NCBI RefSeq assembly: GCF_910592395.1
Contig: NC_088321.1
Coordinates: forward strand, 806,001-870,000
DNA from: Lineus longissimus
Taxonomy: Eukaryota; Nemertea; Pilidiophora; Heteronemertea; Lineidae
DNA length: 64,000 bases
Reading direction: 5' to 3'
Shown one piece after another: positions 35,846 to 47,900 of the stretch. Position 1 is the first letter of the stretch. Each line of letters opens with the position of its first letter. The notes beneath the pieces are model-generated. The model saw only the letters and a program-made list of their open reading frames with translations, searched no databases and was not told the origin of the DNA. A program made the translations under genes and the position numbers.

Positions 35846-36003
35846 GTCGGAGTGTGACGCAGCGGAAACATCCGGGCCTGTCACCTCTGAGGTCCCGGAT
35901 TCGACCCCCGGGTTCGACCCCGGTGCACTCATGTAGAGAGGGCGGCTCTCTTCGACATCGTAGGTTCCCTCCGGGGTCTCCGGTTTCCTCCTACTTACAG
36001 TAT
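35846..36003 (+). repeat. tRNA-derived SINE
   Basis: The head GTCGGAGTGTGACGCAGCGG and the B box (GGATTCGACCCC) flank CCTGTCACCTCTGAGGTC. The body ends CTCCGGGGTCTCCGGTTTCC then TCCTACTTACAG. The same order is found at 50928-51085, so two non-allelic copies define the element. The CTCCGGTTTCCTCC tail resembles the conserved central domain of some metazoan SINEs; this is from memory. Confidence 0.8.
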
Positions 36004-36109
36004 TGTTTATAAAACTAGTAATGCAAAGTTGACGCTCAGCTCTCAACTCAATTATTCCAAATCTTCAGGGTACCGACACATAAAAATAGATACAGAGATT
36101 AACTGTCTC

Positions 36110-36245
36110 CTAAACAGTGACGCATCCCTCAGTTGACACTTCTCTTAGCTGAGCCCTCTCTATTAGGGACGCTCCCAAATGGCCTAGTTTCTATACAATG
36201 CGACCTCTGTAATCCGGATACCTCCCTATTAAGGGTTCCTTGAGG
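36110..36245. repeat. Fragment of pogo/Tigger-like MITE family
   Basis: The fragment holds TCCCTCAGTTGACACTTCTC, CTCTATTAGGGACGC and GACCTCTGTAATCCGGATAC, decayed forms of the motifs in the full element at 42811-43136. Confidence 0.55.
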
Positions 36246-36739
36246 GTCATACAGTAGTATTCAACCATTTAGTTATTATTTATTCTTGACTAAGGCATAA
36301 AATAATATGTCAGATAGTGCCGCATTTTGCATGCAGTGCAAGAGCTTTTTCGTGTATGCCGCCACAGCTTCTGAATGCCACCAATCATTGACCTCTAAGT
36401 AACAACATTGAATTCAGGTGTCTTACTTGAAGCAAGTCTAATGTTTGTTAAAAGTTATTCCGGGAAAATACAACTTCAGTAAATCTCGTATAAAGCGCAA
36501 CGAACATACGCCACAGAAATGGATTTAATAACCAGATTATGAATTAGATTTCTTACATCTATTTAAAAAAATATCAAGAATTCGATAATGTCATAAATAC
36601 AGTAAAGATAAAACCGTTGACGTAATAATGAAACCTTCTGTCAAATACCACGCATCGCCATGCCGCATTCACTGACATTTTACACCAAGCCGCTCAATTC
36701 CCGCAACCCCGCCGTTCCTCGCAGGTGCTTGTCACGCAC

Positions 36740-36751
36740 TGCGCAGGCGCA
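36740..36751. promoter_or_regulatory. NRF-1 consensus site, possible promoter of the zinc-finger gene
   Basis: TGCGCAGGCGCA matches the palindromic NRF-1 consensus YGCGCANGCGCR, common in TATA-less animal promoters. The flanks are GC-richer than their surroundings. A donor-like GGCAAG|GTAGGA lies at 36883, so a 5' UTR exon for the zinc-finger gene (start codon 8.2 kb downstream) is possible but unproven. Confidence 0.4.
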
Positions 36752-39287
36752 CACATGTGCTTAACATTTACAAATACAGCATGTCTTTGCATTGACCTGA
36801 CAATGGAAAGTAGTAAGAAGCCTGCTGATATTGGGCCTGCAACGTGACAAAAAGGCCGAAGCGACACAATATCTAGGGCAAGGTAGGATCAAAGCACATT
36901 TTATATGTACACGATCGTTTTTATAGGCATCCCGATTTAGGAGCTTCTGCTGACAGCTTGGAAATTTGGCGGACCGCCATGCCTCGAAAGGCCTACGGAT
37001 AGGCCCTAGACTTGTGCCGATTTAGACACGATCGCCTGCGATATTTTAAAAGATTTCACCATGGATATGTTGCAAATGTTCGTAACTTTCGATTGCGTGT
37101 AAAAGTTTTGGTGTATTTTGCACGATTTTGGCCCAAATAGGGCATCTTTCTAAAGTGTCGCATAGTCATTGTTCATGAACTGACAGTCTCTCAACTCATT
37201 TGTATTCGAACCTTTAGGCCTAAAGGGTGCAGGGAAAATGTGACACGGAACAATGGAATATGGCGGAAAACCGATCCATAAAGATTGCAAATATCATGTT
37301 TTCTTTGCAATAATGAAACAAAATGTATCAGATATTATCAGATATTATGTTTAGCATCTTTGGGGAGATTTGTCGGGTGATTATGACTTTGTGGACGCAT
37401 ATTGAAGCGGGTTTTTAAAATCTTTTGTCATCTCCGAACGACCCAGCATCATGATGTTGGGCTGCTGTGTCATGTCATGGCGTGTATAATGTACAGTGAG
37501 GTCTGTTGTCAGAATACACAGAAATTATTGATTTGCTAAGCTAAGAACCTAATGCATAGCATAGGCTAACATAGGCTGGCAATGGTAAAATTACATAAAT
37601 TTTCTCTCCGGTTTGTCTGGGTGTGGAGTGTAGGGCCATTGTGCGGCTGTGTGTGTCATGGCATGGGATGGCTAAGCGTCAACTAAGACTTAGTCATAGC
37701 ACGTTAGCTGGGTGACTGGTTAGCGCGCTAGCTGGCTTGAGTCGATGAGTAGGATAGTGGTTCATGGGGCACGCGCTGGCCCAGGTGCAAAACTGATATT
37801 AAGTAGTGGTTAATGATTGGGTCAAATATGAAGAGACGTTTTATATTTTATTGAATTATTTATGATGATACAAATTCAAAGAATTTATCCCAAAAAGTAA
37901 TATTTACAAATGTTTTTATTTATCAATTTGGAATGATCTGGGGTTTTTTCCAATTGGAGTCAGTGACCCACTATCTCCTCCTGGGAAACATACTTTGGAA
38001 TGTACTTGGCCTTAAGTCAATTCAAAATTTTGGCCTGTTTTATTTGTTTGTTTATTTCCTATGGAAAACAAAGAAGACATAACAATAACTTTATATATAT
38101 ATAGTAGTTGGTAATATATATGCATAATAAGTTGCTTGTTTAGGCCTACTGTCCCACAAGAATAAAATTACCACCTTGAATGTCTCCTTAATGGGATGAA
38201 GCAAGCCATAAATTCGCATCAATACAATTAATATATTGGAGGAAACAACCTATCATTGAAAACAAAGCTTGTTCACCTAATTGGTGGGGACCCCCTGGTG
38301 TGTCTTGAGCACCCATTGATGGGGACCCCCTTAGTGTGTCTCACCTACTTAGGTATCAAGTTGTAAGTTTGGAGGTGATGGGCCATGCTAGCATTTATTT
38401 GACAATGGCTTTGTTGTGTTGCATAGTGCCAACTGTAGGCCTTATATTAGAGCAGGCTCCATGCTGGGCTTTGTGAGTCAGTGCCCCCTCCCAGGGGGGC
38501 CATCTGTCCATTCTGTTGGGTATGAAGTTGTAAATTAAGGGTCAATGGCAGATGTTTGAGAGTCCTTGCAAATGCCTTTGTAGACTAATTGTTATGTGTA
38601 AGTCTTGCATGAGAAAACATACTACCTTCAGACAAAGGTCAATGTTCCATTCAATTTGCAGGCTTATTGTTTATGTCCCCTCCTTGGGCTAACATGTTAA
38701 GACATGCAGTGCTTTTTAAAGGCCCAATGGACCAAGAGTAGGCCTACAGCATAAGGTTGTAAATTAATGGGCCGTTGGAGTGGTATTGTAAAAAACACAG
38801 TTGTTTCAGTTTAAGAAGAATAACCTACTGTAACCCATTTGTAATGTGTACATACTGTTAGCAGCATCAATCAAGGCTTCCACCTTTGTGATGTCCTACC
38901 GTGTATATATAAAGAACTTTTTTTCATATTTGTGATCACAATTTATTGGCAAGAGGTCAGCAAAACACCTTTTGCCAGATCTGTCCGAAAAGGAATTTAT
39001 CACCTGTCATGTTCTCATGATCTAGGTTTAGTTTTAAAAGTTGAGTAACCTGCTGTTTCGGCATTGAGGGAGAATTGCTGTTTCTTTGCGTGGGCCTCTA
39101 GGGATCCCTTAAACAGGACAAAACAGGGCCTAAGTGGGATGTGTTTCAACTTAATAGTTTTTGCAAAACTTGGTTTGTTGAAGCGATGGTCATTGTAGCT
39201 GGAAAGATGCTGCTCTGACTAAAGGCCAGTTATGACAACATGGCAGGAGACTTGATGGTCATTGTAGCTGGAAAGATGCTGCTCTGA

Positions 39288-39485
39288 CTAAAAGCCAATT
39301 ATGACAATATGGCAGGAGACTTTTTTCAAAGCGGTTACCCAAAGATGGAAGTCCTCTAAACAAGTACTGTTCCCTTCTACCATTGTGTTAAGAGCCTTTA
39401 CAAAGTCTTCATCCAAGTGTCTGGAACCCAGCACTGGAAAAAAGGCTTTTATCTGCTCCAAAAACCTCAAAAATGCATCCTTTGT
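39288..39485 (-). CDS. Putative exon or gene relic, unrecognised
   Basis: After an acceptor-like TTATGCTTTAG at 39486 the minus strand is open for about 65 codons to a stop at 39288. The frame has amino-acid composition like real protein (FLRFLEQIKAFFPVLG, ALNTMVEGNSTCLEDF). There is no good donor, the 3' part overlaps a ~70-bp direct duplication, and no neighbouring exon was found. It may be a transposon-derived or decayed exon, or chance. Confidence 0.2.
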   Translation of the reverse strand, partial: TKDAFLRFLEQIKAFFPVLGSRHLDEDFVKALNTMVEGNSTCLEDFHLWVTALKKVSCHIVIIGF

Positions 39486-39984
39486 CTAAAGCATAAAATG
39501 ACCTGAAAAAATTGTTTGGTAAATGTAAACTTGTGTAATAAGATTCAATCTTATTGTTGATATTTCTACTGTTACATATTACACAAATGTTTAAAGAAAG
39601 CAGTTTTCTTTTCAAAAGGATGCGACTAGAAATTCTCTAAATGATGATAAAAGCTGAACATGGGATATTGCAGCAGAGGTCTATTGTTGTGTCAACGTTT
39701 CTGTTTGGCTTAATTGTTGATCTAATTGATGTCAATCATCATCAATTATGTGTTACGTCAGCTGTCCTCACTTTTGTTACATGATATTCTCACAGTCACT
39801 GATTAGGGCTCTTTGTCCCTTTAGGCTTTGTGGTTAGTGATAACTGGTGATAATTACGTTGTTATTGTTAAAAATATATCTCGTTAGTCCTTTCTGCTTT
39901 AATTGCACCAGCAAGCTTTTACTATAGGTGTAAATTAGGCGAAGTAATTTGCCATGTTTTAGCTGGAGAGGCCTAATGTCTGAA

Positions 39985-40280
39985 TGAGCCAGACACACTA
40001 AGTTGAGTAGAACTATCATTCCCTTAGCAGACACCTCTCTAGCCAGACAACTTCTATATGAGGGACGATGATTTTGGTACCAATTTGGTTGTTTCTGGAC
40101 TATTTGACCTCTGTAATCGGGACACCTCTCTAATATGGACAGCACATGTCAGCTTCAAGGGTGTCCTTTATAGAGAGGTTCGACTGTGAAGTTCAGAACC
40201 GTTCTATCAAGGACACCCTTAGCACTGACATATGCTGTCCCCAATAGAGAGGTGTCCAGATAACTGAGGACATTGAATGG
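39985..40280. repeat. Diverged pogo/Tigger-like MITE copy with inverted ends
   Basis: GACACCTCTCTAGCCAGAC and GATGATTTTGGTACCAATTTG at the left are followed by GACCTCTGTAATCGGGACAC, GGTGTCCTTTATAGAGAGG and an inverted second half (CTATCAAGGACACCCTTAGC, GAGAGGTGTCCAGATAACTG). These are the motifs of the family represented by 42811-43136. Confidence 0.65.
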
Positions 40281-40768
40281 AAAGGACCAATTTGGGAAAA
40301 AGAATTGGGGTCATTGATCAGCATATCATGTTTTAAAATGACAGAGGCTGCATCATTCTTGTATTATTTTATTTCAAAGTTATCCTGTTGTAAATTTCAC
40401 AAAATGCTACACCTCGGTATCCTTCATTCATTCCAGGTATGGTTAGCACGCTATCTTCTGTAGTAGGCCTACACAGCGCTTTATAGCGCAGTTGTGGAAA
40501 ATGTCCTGGCTCCGAAGCTAATCAACGAATCCCATAAGTTTTTTATCAGGCTACCTATGAAAAGCCTAGACCATTTTCATACAGGCTTTATCCTGCTGTG
40601 CCTAGCATTACCTGGGCGGCCATGATACAAATAGCCTTCGCTATATTTAGCGGACAAGCCCATGAAATTTTCATGATTGGTCGTTAACGTTCATAGGCGC
40701 AGTTTGATGCTCGTTAGAAGAGGCTGAATAGGCCTTGGAATCCAAACTGCTGTGCTAATGACATGACA

Positions 40769-41150
40769 TACAGTGGAACCTCCCTTAGTGGACACCTCTC
40801 TATCAAGGACAACCTCTCTATTAAGGACAACCTCTCTATTAAGGACAACCTCTCTATTAAGGACACTCGTTTTGGTCCCAAATTGGTTGTTTCCATTCAA
40901 TTTGACCTCTCTAATCAGGACACCTCTCTATTAAGGACAACCTCTCTATTAAGGACAGCACTTGTCAGTCCCGAGGGTGTCCTGATTAGAGAGGTTCTAT
41001 AGAGTGGACATCTCTCTACTAAAGACTCTCTACTAGAGACACCTTCTCTATTAAGGACACTGGATTTGGTCACAAATTTGTCATCTCCATTCAATTGGAC
41101 CTCTGCAATCAGGACACCTCTCAATTCAGTCCCAAGTCCTTAATAGAGTG
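40769..41150. mobile_element. Pogo/Tigger-like MITE with internal 20-bp amplification
   Basis: The left end TACAGTGGAACCTCCCTTAG is identical to that of 42811-43136. CTCTCTATTAAGGACAAC is then repeated about four times at 40795-40863, and the motifs TTTTGGTCCCAAATTGG and GACCTCTCTAATCAGGAC follow. The right end is decayed. Confidence 0.8.
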
Positions 41151-41419
41151 GTCCAGTTATGTCAGTGTTGAAAAGGACTTCTCGGGAAAGGGAATTTCGG
41201 CGAAAAGAGAGATTGATTCAAAAAAGCACCTCGACAAATGACCAAATATCATTATATTTTGATAATTCAGTCTCATGACTCACCGTAGACAACATTGAAA
41301 TAAGTTTTAGAATGACTAGCCTTCAGTACGTTAATAGCAAGGCTAGCATGATTATTGATTTCACAGCGATTAGTGACTTCCATGCAGCTTCTAAAATCAA
41401 TGACTTGTCTGTAGGCCTA

Positions 41420-42015
41420 CAGTACATGGATGCCTAGCCTAGCTATCGCTAAGCTCTTATATGGACCATGCTATTAGCATGCTATATGGAAGGTGCATTT
41501 CAAATATTGATTTGGAAAACTGGATGGTGGGTTGAATTCAGTGTCAAGCTGTAGGCCTTCAATAGCTGATGTGGATGCATAGCCTAGCGCTTGCTAAGTC
41601 GCTGTATGGACCATGCTATTAGCATGCTATATGGAAGGCACAGTTTCAAATATTGATATGGGAAACTCGTAAGGTTGGATTTAGTGTCAATCTGCAGGCC
41701 TTCAATAGGTGATGTGGATGCATAGCCTAGCGCTATTGCTAAGGTGCTGTATGGACCATGCTATTAGCATGCTATATGGAAGGTGCAATTCAAATTATGA
41801 TATGGGGAACTCGTAAGGTTGGATTTAGTGTCAATCTGCAGGCCTTCAATAGGTGATGTGGATGCATAGCCTAGCGCTATTGCTAAGGTGCTGTATGGGC
41901 CATGCTATTAGCATGCTATATGGAAGGTGCAGTTTCAAATAATGATATGGGGAACTCATTAGGTTTGATTCAGTGTCAATCTGCAGGCCTTCAATAGGTG
42001 ATGTGAACGCCTAGC
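41420..42015. repeat. ~145-bp tandem repeat, about 4 units
   Basis: GACCATGCTATTAGCATGCT recurs near 41464, 41606, 41757 and 41897, with AGGCCTTCAATAGGTGATGT between copies. The core GCATGCTATATG and CATGCTATTAGCATG are locally palindromic. Confidence 0.92.
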
Positions 42016-42364
42016 TAGCCTTACGCGATCGTCAATGCTAAGCTATCGGTGTTTATCAACTGCACCATTAGCCATGGAAGCCATTGAGATATTGATTGGA
42101 ACCAGTTTAGGTTGTTGATGTTAAACCAGTTGAAGTAGGCCTACATGTATGTGTATTTGACCAGGTAAAAATACTCTGGTTTCACCGCTCTGAGACCAGT
42201 TGATTGATTACTGCCAAATTGAATCAAAGGTCAAGCCCGTATCATAACGTCATAACCATTGAACAAATTGATGTCACCAAGCCATTGTCTCTCCAAACTC
42301 AACATCTGAAATGGTATCAAACAGCCATCTGCTGATTTTTGGGGCACGACTTGATTTGTCTTAT

Positions 42365-42640
42365 ATTTGTGAAATCAGAGTATCTCAATTTTCCTCATGC
42401 TCAGTCCCAATGGCCTATTCAGAATTTGATCTGATATCAATGAAATCAGAGTATCTCAATTTTCCTCATGCACGGTCCTAATGGCCTATTCAGAATTTGG
42501 TCTTATATCGATGAAATCAGAGTATCTCAATTTCCCCCTTGCACAGTCCCAATGGCCTATTCAGAATTTGGTCTGATATCAATGAAATCAGAGTATCCCA
42601 ATTTTCCTCATGCCCTGTTCCTTTAGCCTATGTTTATTTG
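42365..42640. repeat. ~67-bp tandem repeat, 4 units
   Basis: The unit combines GAAATCAGAGTATCTCAATT, TTCCTCATGC, CAGTCCCAATGGCCTATTCA and GAATTTGGTCTGATATC; four copies with point changes. Confidence 0.92.
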
Positions 42641-42810
42641 ATGTCGTCTGCTGTTATAAACTTTAAGGAAGCTTGTGTGTAGGTCCATACTGTACCTACT
42701 AAGACACATCAGGTAGGCCTAGCAAAACGTGCGATCTGCAAGCTGTGGAAAACAACAAGAGTGACTAAGTTTTGAGCAACATCAAGTTCAGCACGTTTCT
42801 GAGAAAGTAG

Positions 42811-43136
42811 TACAGTGGAACCTCCCTTAGTGGACACCTCTCTAGTAAGGACACTTGTTTTGGTCCAAAATTGGTTGTTTCCATTTAAATTGACCTCTCT
42901 AATCAGGACACCTCTCTATTAAGGACAGCACTTGTCAATCTCGAGGGTTTCCTTGATAGAGAGGTTCTAATGTACTTAGAACCTTTCTATCAAACACCCT
43001 CGAGACTGACAAGTGCTGTCATTGATAGAGAGATGTTCTTTTTAGGGAGGTAAAACTGAATGGAAACCAATTTGGGACCAAAAGTAGTGTCCTTAGTAGA
43101 GAGGCTGACCTTATTAGAGAGGGAGGTACCACTGTA
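42811..43136. mobile_element. 326-bp pogo/Tigger-like MITE, intact ends
   Basis: The left end TACAGTGGAACCTCCCTTAG and right end GAGGGAGGTACCACTGTA are inverted, each with TA at the boundary. Internal halves are also inverted (GGTCCAAAATTGGTTGTTTC against GAAACCAATTTGGGACC), so it can fold over most of its length. This is the best-preserved member of the family at 36110, 39985, 40769, 51795 and 61935. Confidence 0.87.
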
Positions 43137-44911
43137 TGCTGTCAAAACAAAAACGGTCCTACGCAGCTGAGTGTAAGGTGTTTGGGCCTCTTGTTGTTTC
43201 ACGTCGGCGGCCAATAAAGCCTCTGATTCAGTTTGATGCAGTACGCGTTAAAACGGACATCCTGGAAATTCATTCGATAACATTCTCCCCACAATAAGAT
43301 TGTTCGGGATGTTATTTCGAAATATTCTGATTTTGTATAAAAATCTTCCTATTCAACGTCAGTCTCTGTACAATGAACAAAACACAAAGACTGATAAGTT
43401 GGCATAAAAGAAGTGTATCGTTGGCCGATGGATGAATATAATGCTGGACTCATAACTCGACAAATAAGGCTACAGTCTGCGTAGGAAGTAAATGCCCACT
43501 GCAGTAAATGCAGACTGTACATGCACAACTGAAGTGGATGATTACATTATAGCCATTGTAAGTGCTTAAGTGAATCCCCAAGCATGCTATCAAATGTTTA
43601 TGTAACGTCGGGGTCCAAAAATAATGTAGGAACTTACTTATGAAGCGGACAGTACTCATGCGTGTTCAACTGGACGATAGTTGTTGTTATTTATAAGTGC
43701 TTAAGTGAATCCCAAAGCCTGCTTTTAAACGTTTATGTAACCTCAGGGCCAAAAAAGATGTGGGAAAGTTACTTATGAAGCAGACAGTAGTTGTACAACT
43801 GGACAATAATAGCCATTCTAAGCACTGGCCAGGTCTATGAGAAAACTCAATGTTATAACAAAGCAGTGTGGTGTTGCCATGGTTACCAAGGCTCTGTTGG
43901 ACGCTGTTGAAATTGTAAAGAATTGTATCATAATCTTCGGGCTAAAGTGAAACGGTTGCCGTTTTTAGGCATTTACGCAATGAGGCTGAGAAAAGTGTGT
44001 GACGTATTTTAACCCTTTGTGCGATATGATAAGTTTTAATAATATAGGTTTTAATCTCTGTCGTTTTTACGCGTTATAAGCCTAATCGCACGCCTTATCT
44101 TGTTCGGACCTATTGTATCAATTTCTAAAATTAGATGCTCATTCTTGGAGAAGAATGGAAGTCAGCGTCATAGACTTTTGGTGTGATTGTTTTTTGGCAC
44201 ATTTTGTATAAATCAAAATGGAGAATCAGAGAAAAAGTCATATTACGCCTTTTATAGCTTGAATAAGACATTCATATCTTAGCGTGGATCACGCTAATGG
44301 AAAAAAGATTATGCGAAATGAATACATGTCTTTAAAACCCACTTATACACAGATTGTGACATTAAGTTGAAATACACTTGTGATGAGAACTTGATTAAAG
44401 AAAGTCTTAGTGGTTTAGTTAGAAATCTGAAAGGCAGGGCGGAATAGGGCGATGGCTGAAGAAGGCAGGATGCAGCGCTCTGCTAACTCTGAGCTGAAAC
44501 ACAAAAACTCACTCTCACAGGACTTGTGTAAGACTTTTTTAAAATTGCGATTTAACAAAACTTTTTACAACATCACAGGAGATATCTTTAAGTTAACACT
44601 GGGCCGAGTTTCATGCTGGTCTCCTTGGGAAGCAACCAGTCTAGAAGGGAAACTCTGATATAAAACTTGGGCAGTAGATGCTCGGGAAAGTCTGCTGTAG
44701 TCGGCAGGGTTCAACCCTTGTGGCTAAAAATCTGGACCCTAAGACGTACGCATGACACCAAGACATCGAAGAAGATGAAATGCTTCCTCCCAATTTCGCT
44801 TTCAGAATCAAGAAACAGATAAGGCTCAATGACTTCTTAGCCTTGCCGATATTTTGCCTTCTTTTCGAAATTGATAAAAAAATAACCTGTTTTAAAATGT
44901 TCTCTCTTCAG
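43137..44911. other. Region upstream of the zinc-finger coding exons
   Basis: A ~125-bp direct duplication is present (AGTGCTTAAGTGAATCCC at about 43560 and 43697). The rest is unremarkable; a short ORF at 44452-44658 has no support. The zinc-finger gene's 5' UTR exon(s) must lie upstream of the acceptor at 44911 but were not located. Confidence 0.5.
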
Positions 44912-44962
44912 GCTGTAACTGCAATAATACATGCTACCACCGGGGCCACCGCAAACGACAAA

Positions 44963-47900
44963 ATGAGTTTGGTCCGTGAAGAGTCGGGCGATACAGAAAA
45001 CGAAATGGACACCGTCGATAACAACAACGTAGATGAAACCGCAACTGTAGTCGCGAAAAGACTCGCGCAACCGACGTGTAGATCTGGCGAAAAAATCGCC
45101 GAATTCTCCCAAGACTTTGATTTAGTAAACCGCGAGAGGAGTTCCTTGGACGATATTTTAGAAACCGTCGCGCATTGCGACGATGAGGATGAAAGCGAGG
45201 CTGTGCCTCGGTCGTTCCTGGTGAACGGCGACGTCAGTAAAAATGGCGATGTCTTGAGCGATACGGCGCATGATAGCGGTGTGGAGTCGCCGCTTGAGAA
45301 CAGTATTGGTACGGATAGCGATTGTGAGAAAAAAGACGAAAGTACTGAGCCGCTTGATGTGGGTCCCGAGGAGGTACGAACCTCGTCCGAAAGCGGTACG
45401 GAGAATCTTGTCGACGTACGCATGAGCGTATCTGACGATGAGGACTCCAAGGAAGACTGCGTCATGTTGGGTGTTGCTAAAATGGAGCAGGATACGGTAA
45501 CCGGACTCGCGAGTGACGAGGTTGAGGAGGTTGTTAGCGGTGGTGGGGTACCACGCCCTCTTTTGGTGAACGGTGACTCTTTGGAGCTTGATGGTAATTG
45601 GGGTTTTATTTCATCTGTTTATCATATGTTTGATGTGTTCCTTGGGTAGTGTCCTCTGTCTTTGATTCTGCTAGTTTTAAAATGGTTGTGAGCAGTTTCC
45701 TTTGTCTGGTGAAGGAATTGATCCGTTACTTTTATTTTCAAACATTTTGGTGCTTTCATTCTTACTTTATCTCTATTCGGTCAGAAATTGTCTCAACTTT
45801 CTTGGTGGTGTCACCAGCTGGTGTAGGTTGCCATCTCCAGGTCAACCTTTGGTAGGGCTCCTGACCGACTTCACAGTAATGTTGAAACATCACAAACAAT
45901 AAAGGTGAAAGTCCAGTGTTCTCCACAAGGCCATTTGTCAGTCACTCAGGGTGTCCACCCTACCTTGGAAGAGCCATTCGACCTTGGTAGCTTACCACCC
46001 TACCTTGGAAGAGCCACTCAACCTTGGTAGCTTACCACCCTACCTTGGAAGAGCCACTCGACCTTGGTAGCTTACCACCCTACCTTGGAAGAGCCACTCG
46101 ACCTTGGTAGCTTACCACCCTACCTTGGAAGAGCCACTCGACCTTGGTAGCTTACCACCCTACCTTGGAAGAGCCATTCGACCTTGGTAGCTTACCACCC
46201 TACCTTGGAAGAGCCACTCAACCTTGGTAGCTTACCACCCTACCTTGGAAGAGCCATTCGACCTTGGTAGCTTACCACCCTACCTTGGAAGAGCCATTCG
46301 ACCTTGGTAGCTTACCACCCTACCTTGGAAGAGCCACTCGGCCTTGGTAGCTTACCACCCTACCTTGGAAGAGCCATTCGACCTTGGTAGCTTACCACCC
46401 TACCTTGGAAGAGCCATTCGACCTTGGTAGCTTACCACCCTACCTTGGAAGAGCCATTCGACCTTGGTAGCTTACCACCCTACCTTGGAAGAGCCACTCG
46501 ACCTTGGTAGCTTACCACCCTACCTTGGAAGAGCCACTCGACCTTGGTAGCTTACCACCCTACCTTGGAAGAGCCACTCGACCTTGGTAGCTTACCACCC
46601 TACCTTGGAAGAGCCACCCTACCTTGGAAGAGTCACCCTACCTTGCTCTAGAATTTTATAAAGGGTTTCTATAGGGCCACCCTACTTTGAATTTCTGGCC
46701 AGCCTACCTTGTGTTGCACACTGGCTTTACTTGTTAAAAATCAAGGGTACCACCCTTCTTTGAGAAAACCCTGTGATGAGTCTAGAAGTGTATTGCTAGG
46801 CGCAAACAATGTCAAAACAAACGTAAGTAGCAACAAATTGCAGCCAATGGAACGTTACGAGTCTGCTTTCTTCTTTCAGTCCTACCAGAAAACATATCAG
46901 TCATTGAAGATAGCCATGACAGTTGCTGCGAATCCCGGCCGGCATCCCGTCGACGAAAATCCACGCCCAAAAAACGCACATACACCCCCACTGCTTACGA
47001 CGACAGCGCCAGCGACACGGACAGCTACGGTGACCTTGACCTTGACGAGGCCATGGACGAAGCAGACGAGATGCATATCATAAACGCCATGGAATCAGTC
47101 GACTCTGTCGAGGATGACTCGGCCTTGAACGACGTTGACCTTTCACAGGAGCAGACGGATTTGTCGCGGAGCACGGAGGACGTCTCTGTGGCACTCTTGA
47201 TGCAGGATAACTTGACGCAAGAGGCCTCACAAGTTCGTGTCCGTGGATTACCTACGAAAGGTAAGAACAGCGCTGAAGGTATGATTTCATTTGATTCTTC
47301 TTTGTGTTGTCCTACTGCACTCATGTTTGATCCCTTTACCTGTCCCCATCACGTGCTGATGACTTACAGAGTACATCATGTCCTACCATTACTTCGAATC
47401 AACAGCACTTGGCCACAGCCTCTCTTATGCCCTCAGGAAGCATTAGTTTGATCCAAATCCTATAGATGGTGACACTTTTGAATATCATTTGCCCGTTCAG
47501 ATAAAGTAAGCACTGTTCTGCATTGTCCACTTCTGTGCACGGGTTGTCATGAGTTTTATCTTGCCGAGCACAAAAGTATCATCATAACTTCTTCATCGAT
47601 CAAATCTAATTGCCAATTTTGAAACGAATGGTCCTACTCGTTACAAATGAAACACATGTTGTTTCGAATGAAACAACCTATTGTGGATGGTCTGTTAAAT
47701 TCTTCTTCATTGCGTTCCAGGTCTCAAGAAAGCCGAACACAAATGTCCCTTCTGTAACTTCGCCTACACATCTGTTAATTACGTCTTGTCCCACCTGTAC
47801 CGGGCCCACAATGATGTCGAACCCGTCATACTCAATAACGCCATCGCGCAGGTGACAACGTGGTATAAGGCGTCGGCGACAGCCAAGCTTCTGGAGCAGC

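Larger units (their letters stand above)
31464..36109. other. Long stretch without a convincing gene
   Basis: Open frames at 31895-32131 (-), 32318-32512 (-), 33448-33807 (-), 33646-34167 (+), 34744-35175 (+) and 35140-35535 (-) show no family motif, and none joins another with good splice phase. The segment 33660-33840 holds two diverged copies of a GCTCCATCGCGCTGCGCC/GTTCCATCGCGCCGCGCC block ~124 bp apart. A 36-bp direct duplication (ACCAATATGATTATTTCATT) lies at 34436-34510. Near 34065-34130 is a relative of the repeat at 11080-11150. Confidence 0.5.
36246..39984. other. AT-rich stretch, mostly non-coding
   Basis: Apart from a possible promoter at 36.74 kb and a weak putative exon at 39.4 kb, I see only short repeats. 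GGGGACCCCC(T) motifs occur near 38287 and 38320 in a ~50-bp direct repeat. A ~70-bp direct duplication (GATGGTCATTGTAGCTGGAA) starts at about 39184 and 39254. Confidence 0.45.

Noticed and set aside
35846-36003. Functional tRNA gene
   Set aside because: It has a B box but no cloverleaf closing stem, and a second copy with the same non-tRNA tail shows it is a SINE.
44837-45465. Long minus-strand Ser-rich ORFs opposite the first zinc-finger exon
   Set aside because: They mirror the acidic Ser/Asp/Glu-rich plus-strand exon, which has matching splice phases with downstream finger exons.
47786-47900. Start of the zinc-finger protein at an internal Met (47786)
   Set aside because: Upstream exons 44963-45593 and 46880-47260 join in phase and finger 1 (C346) lies before that Met.
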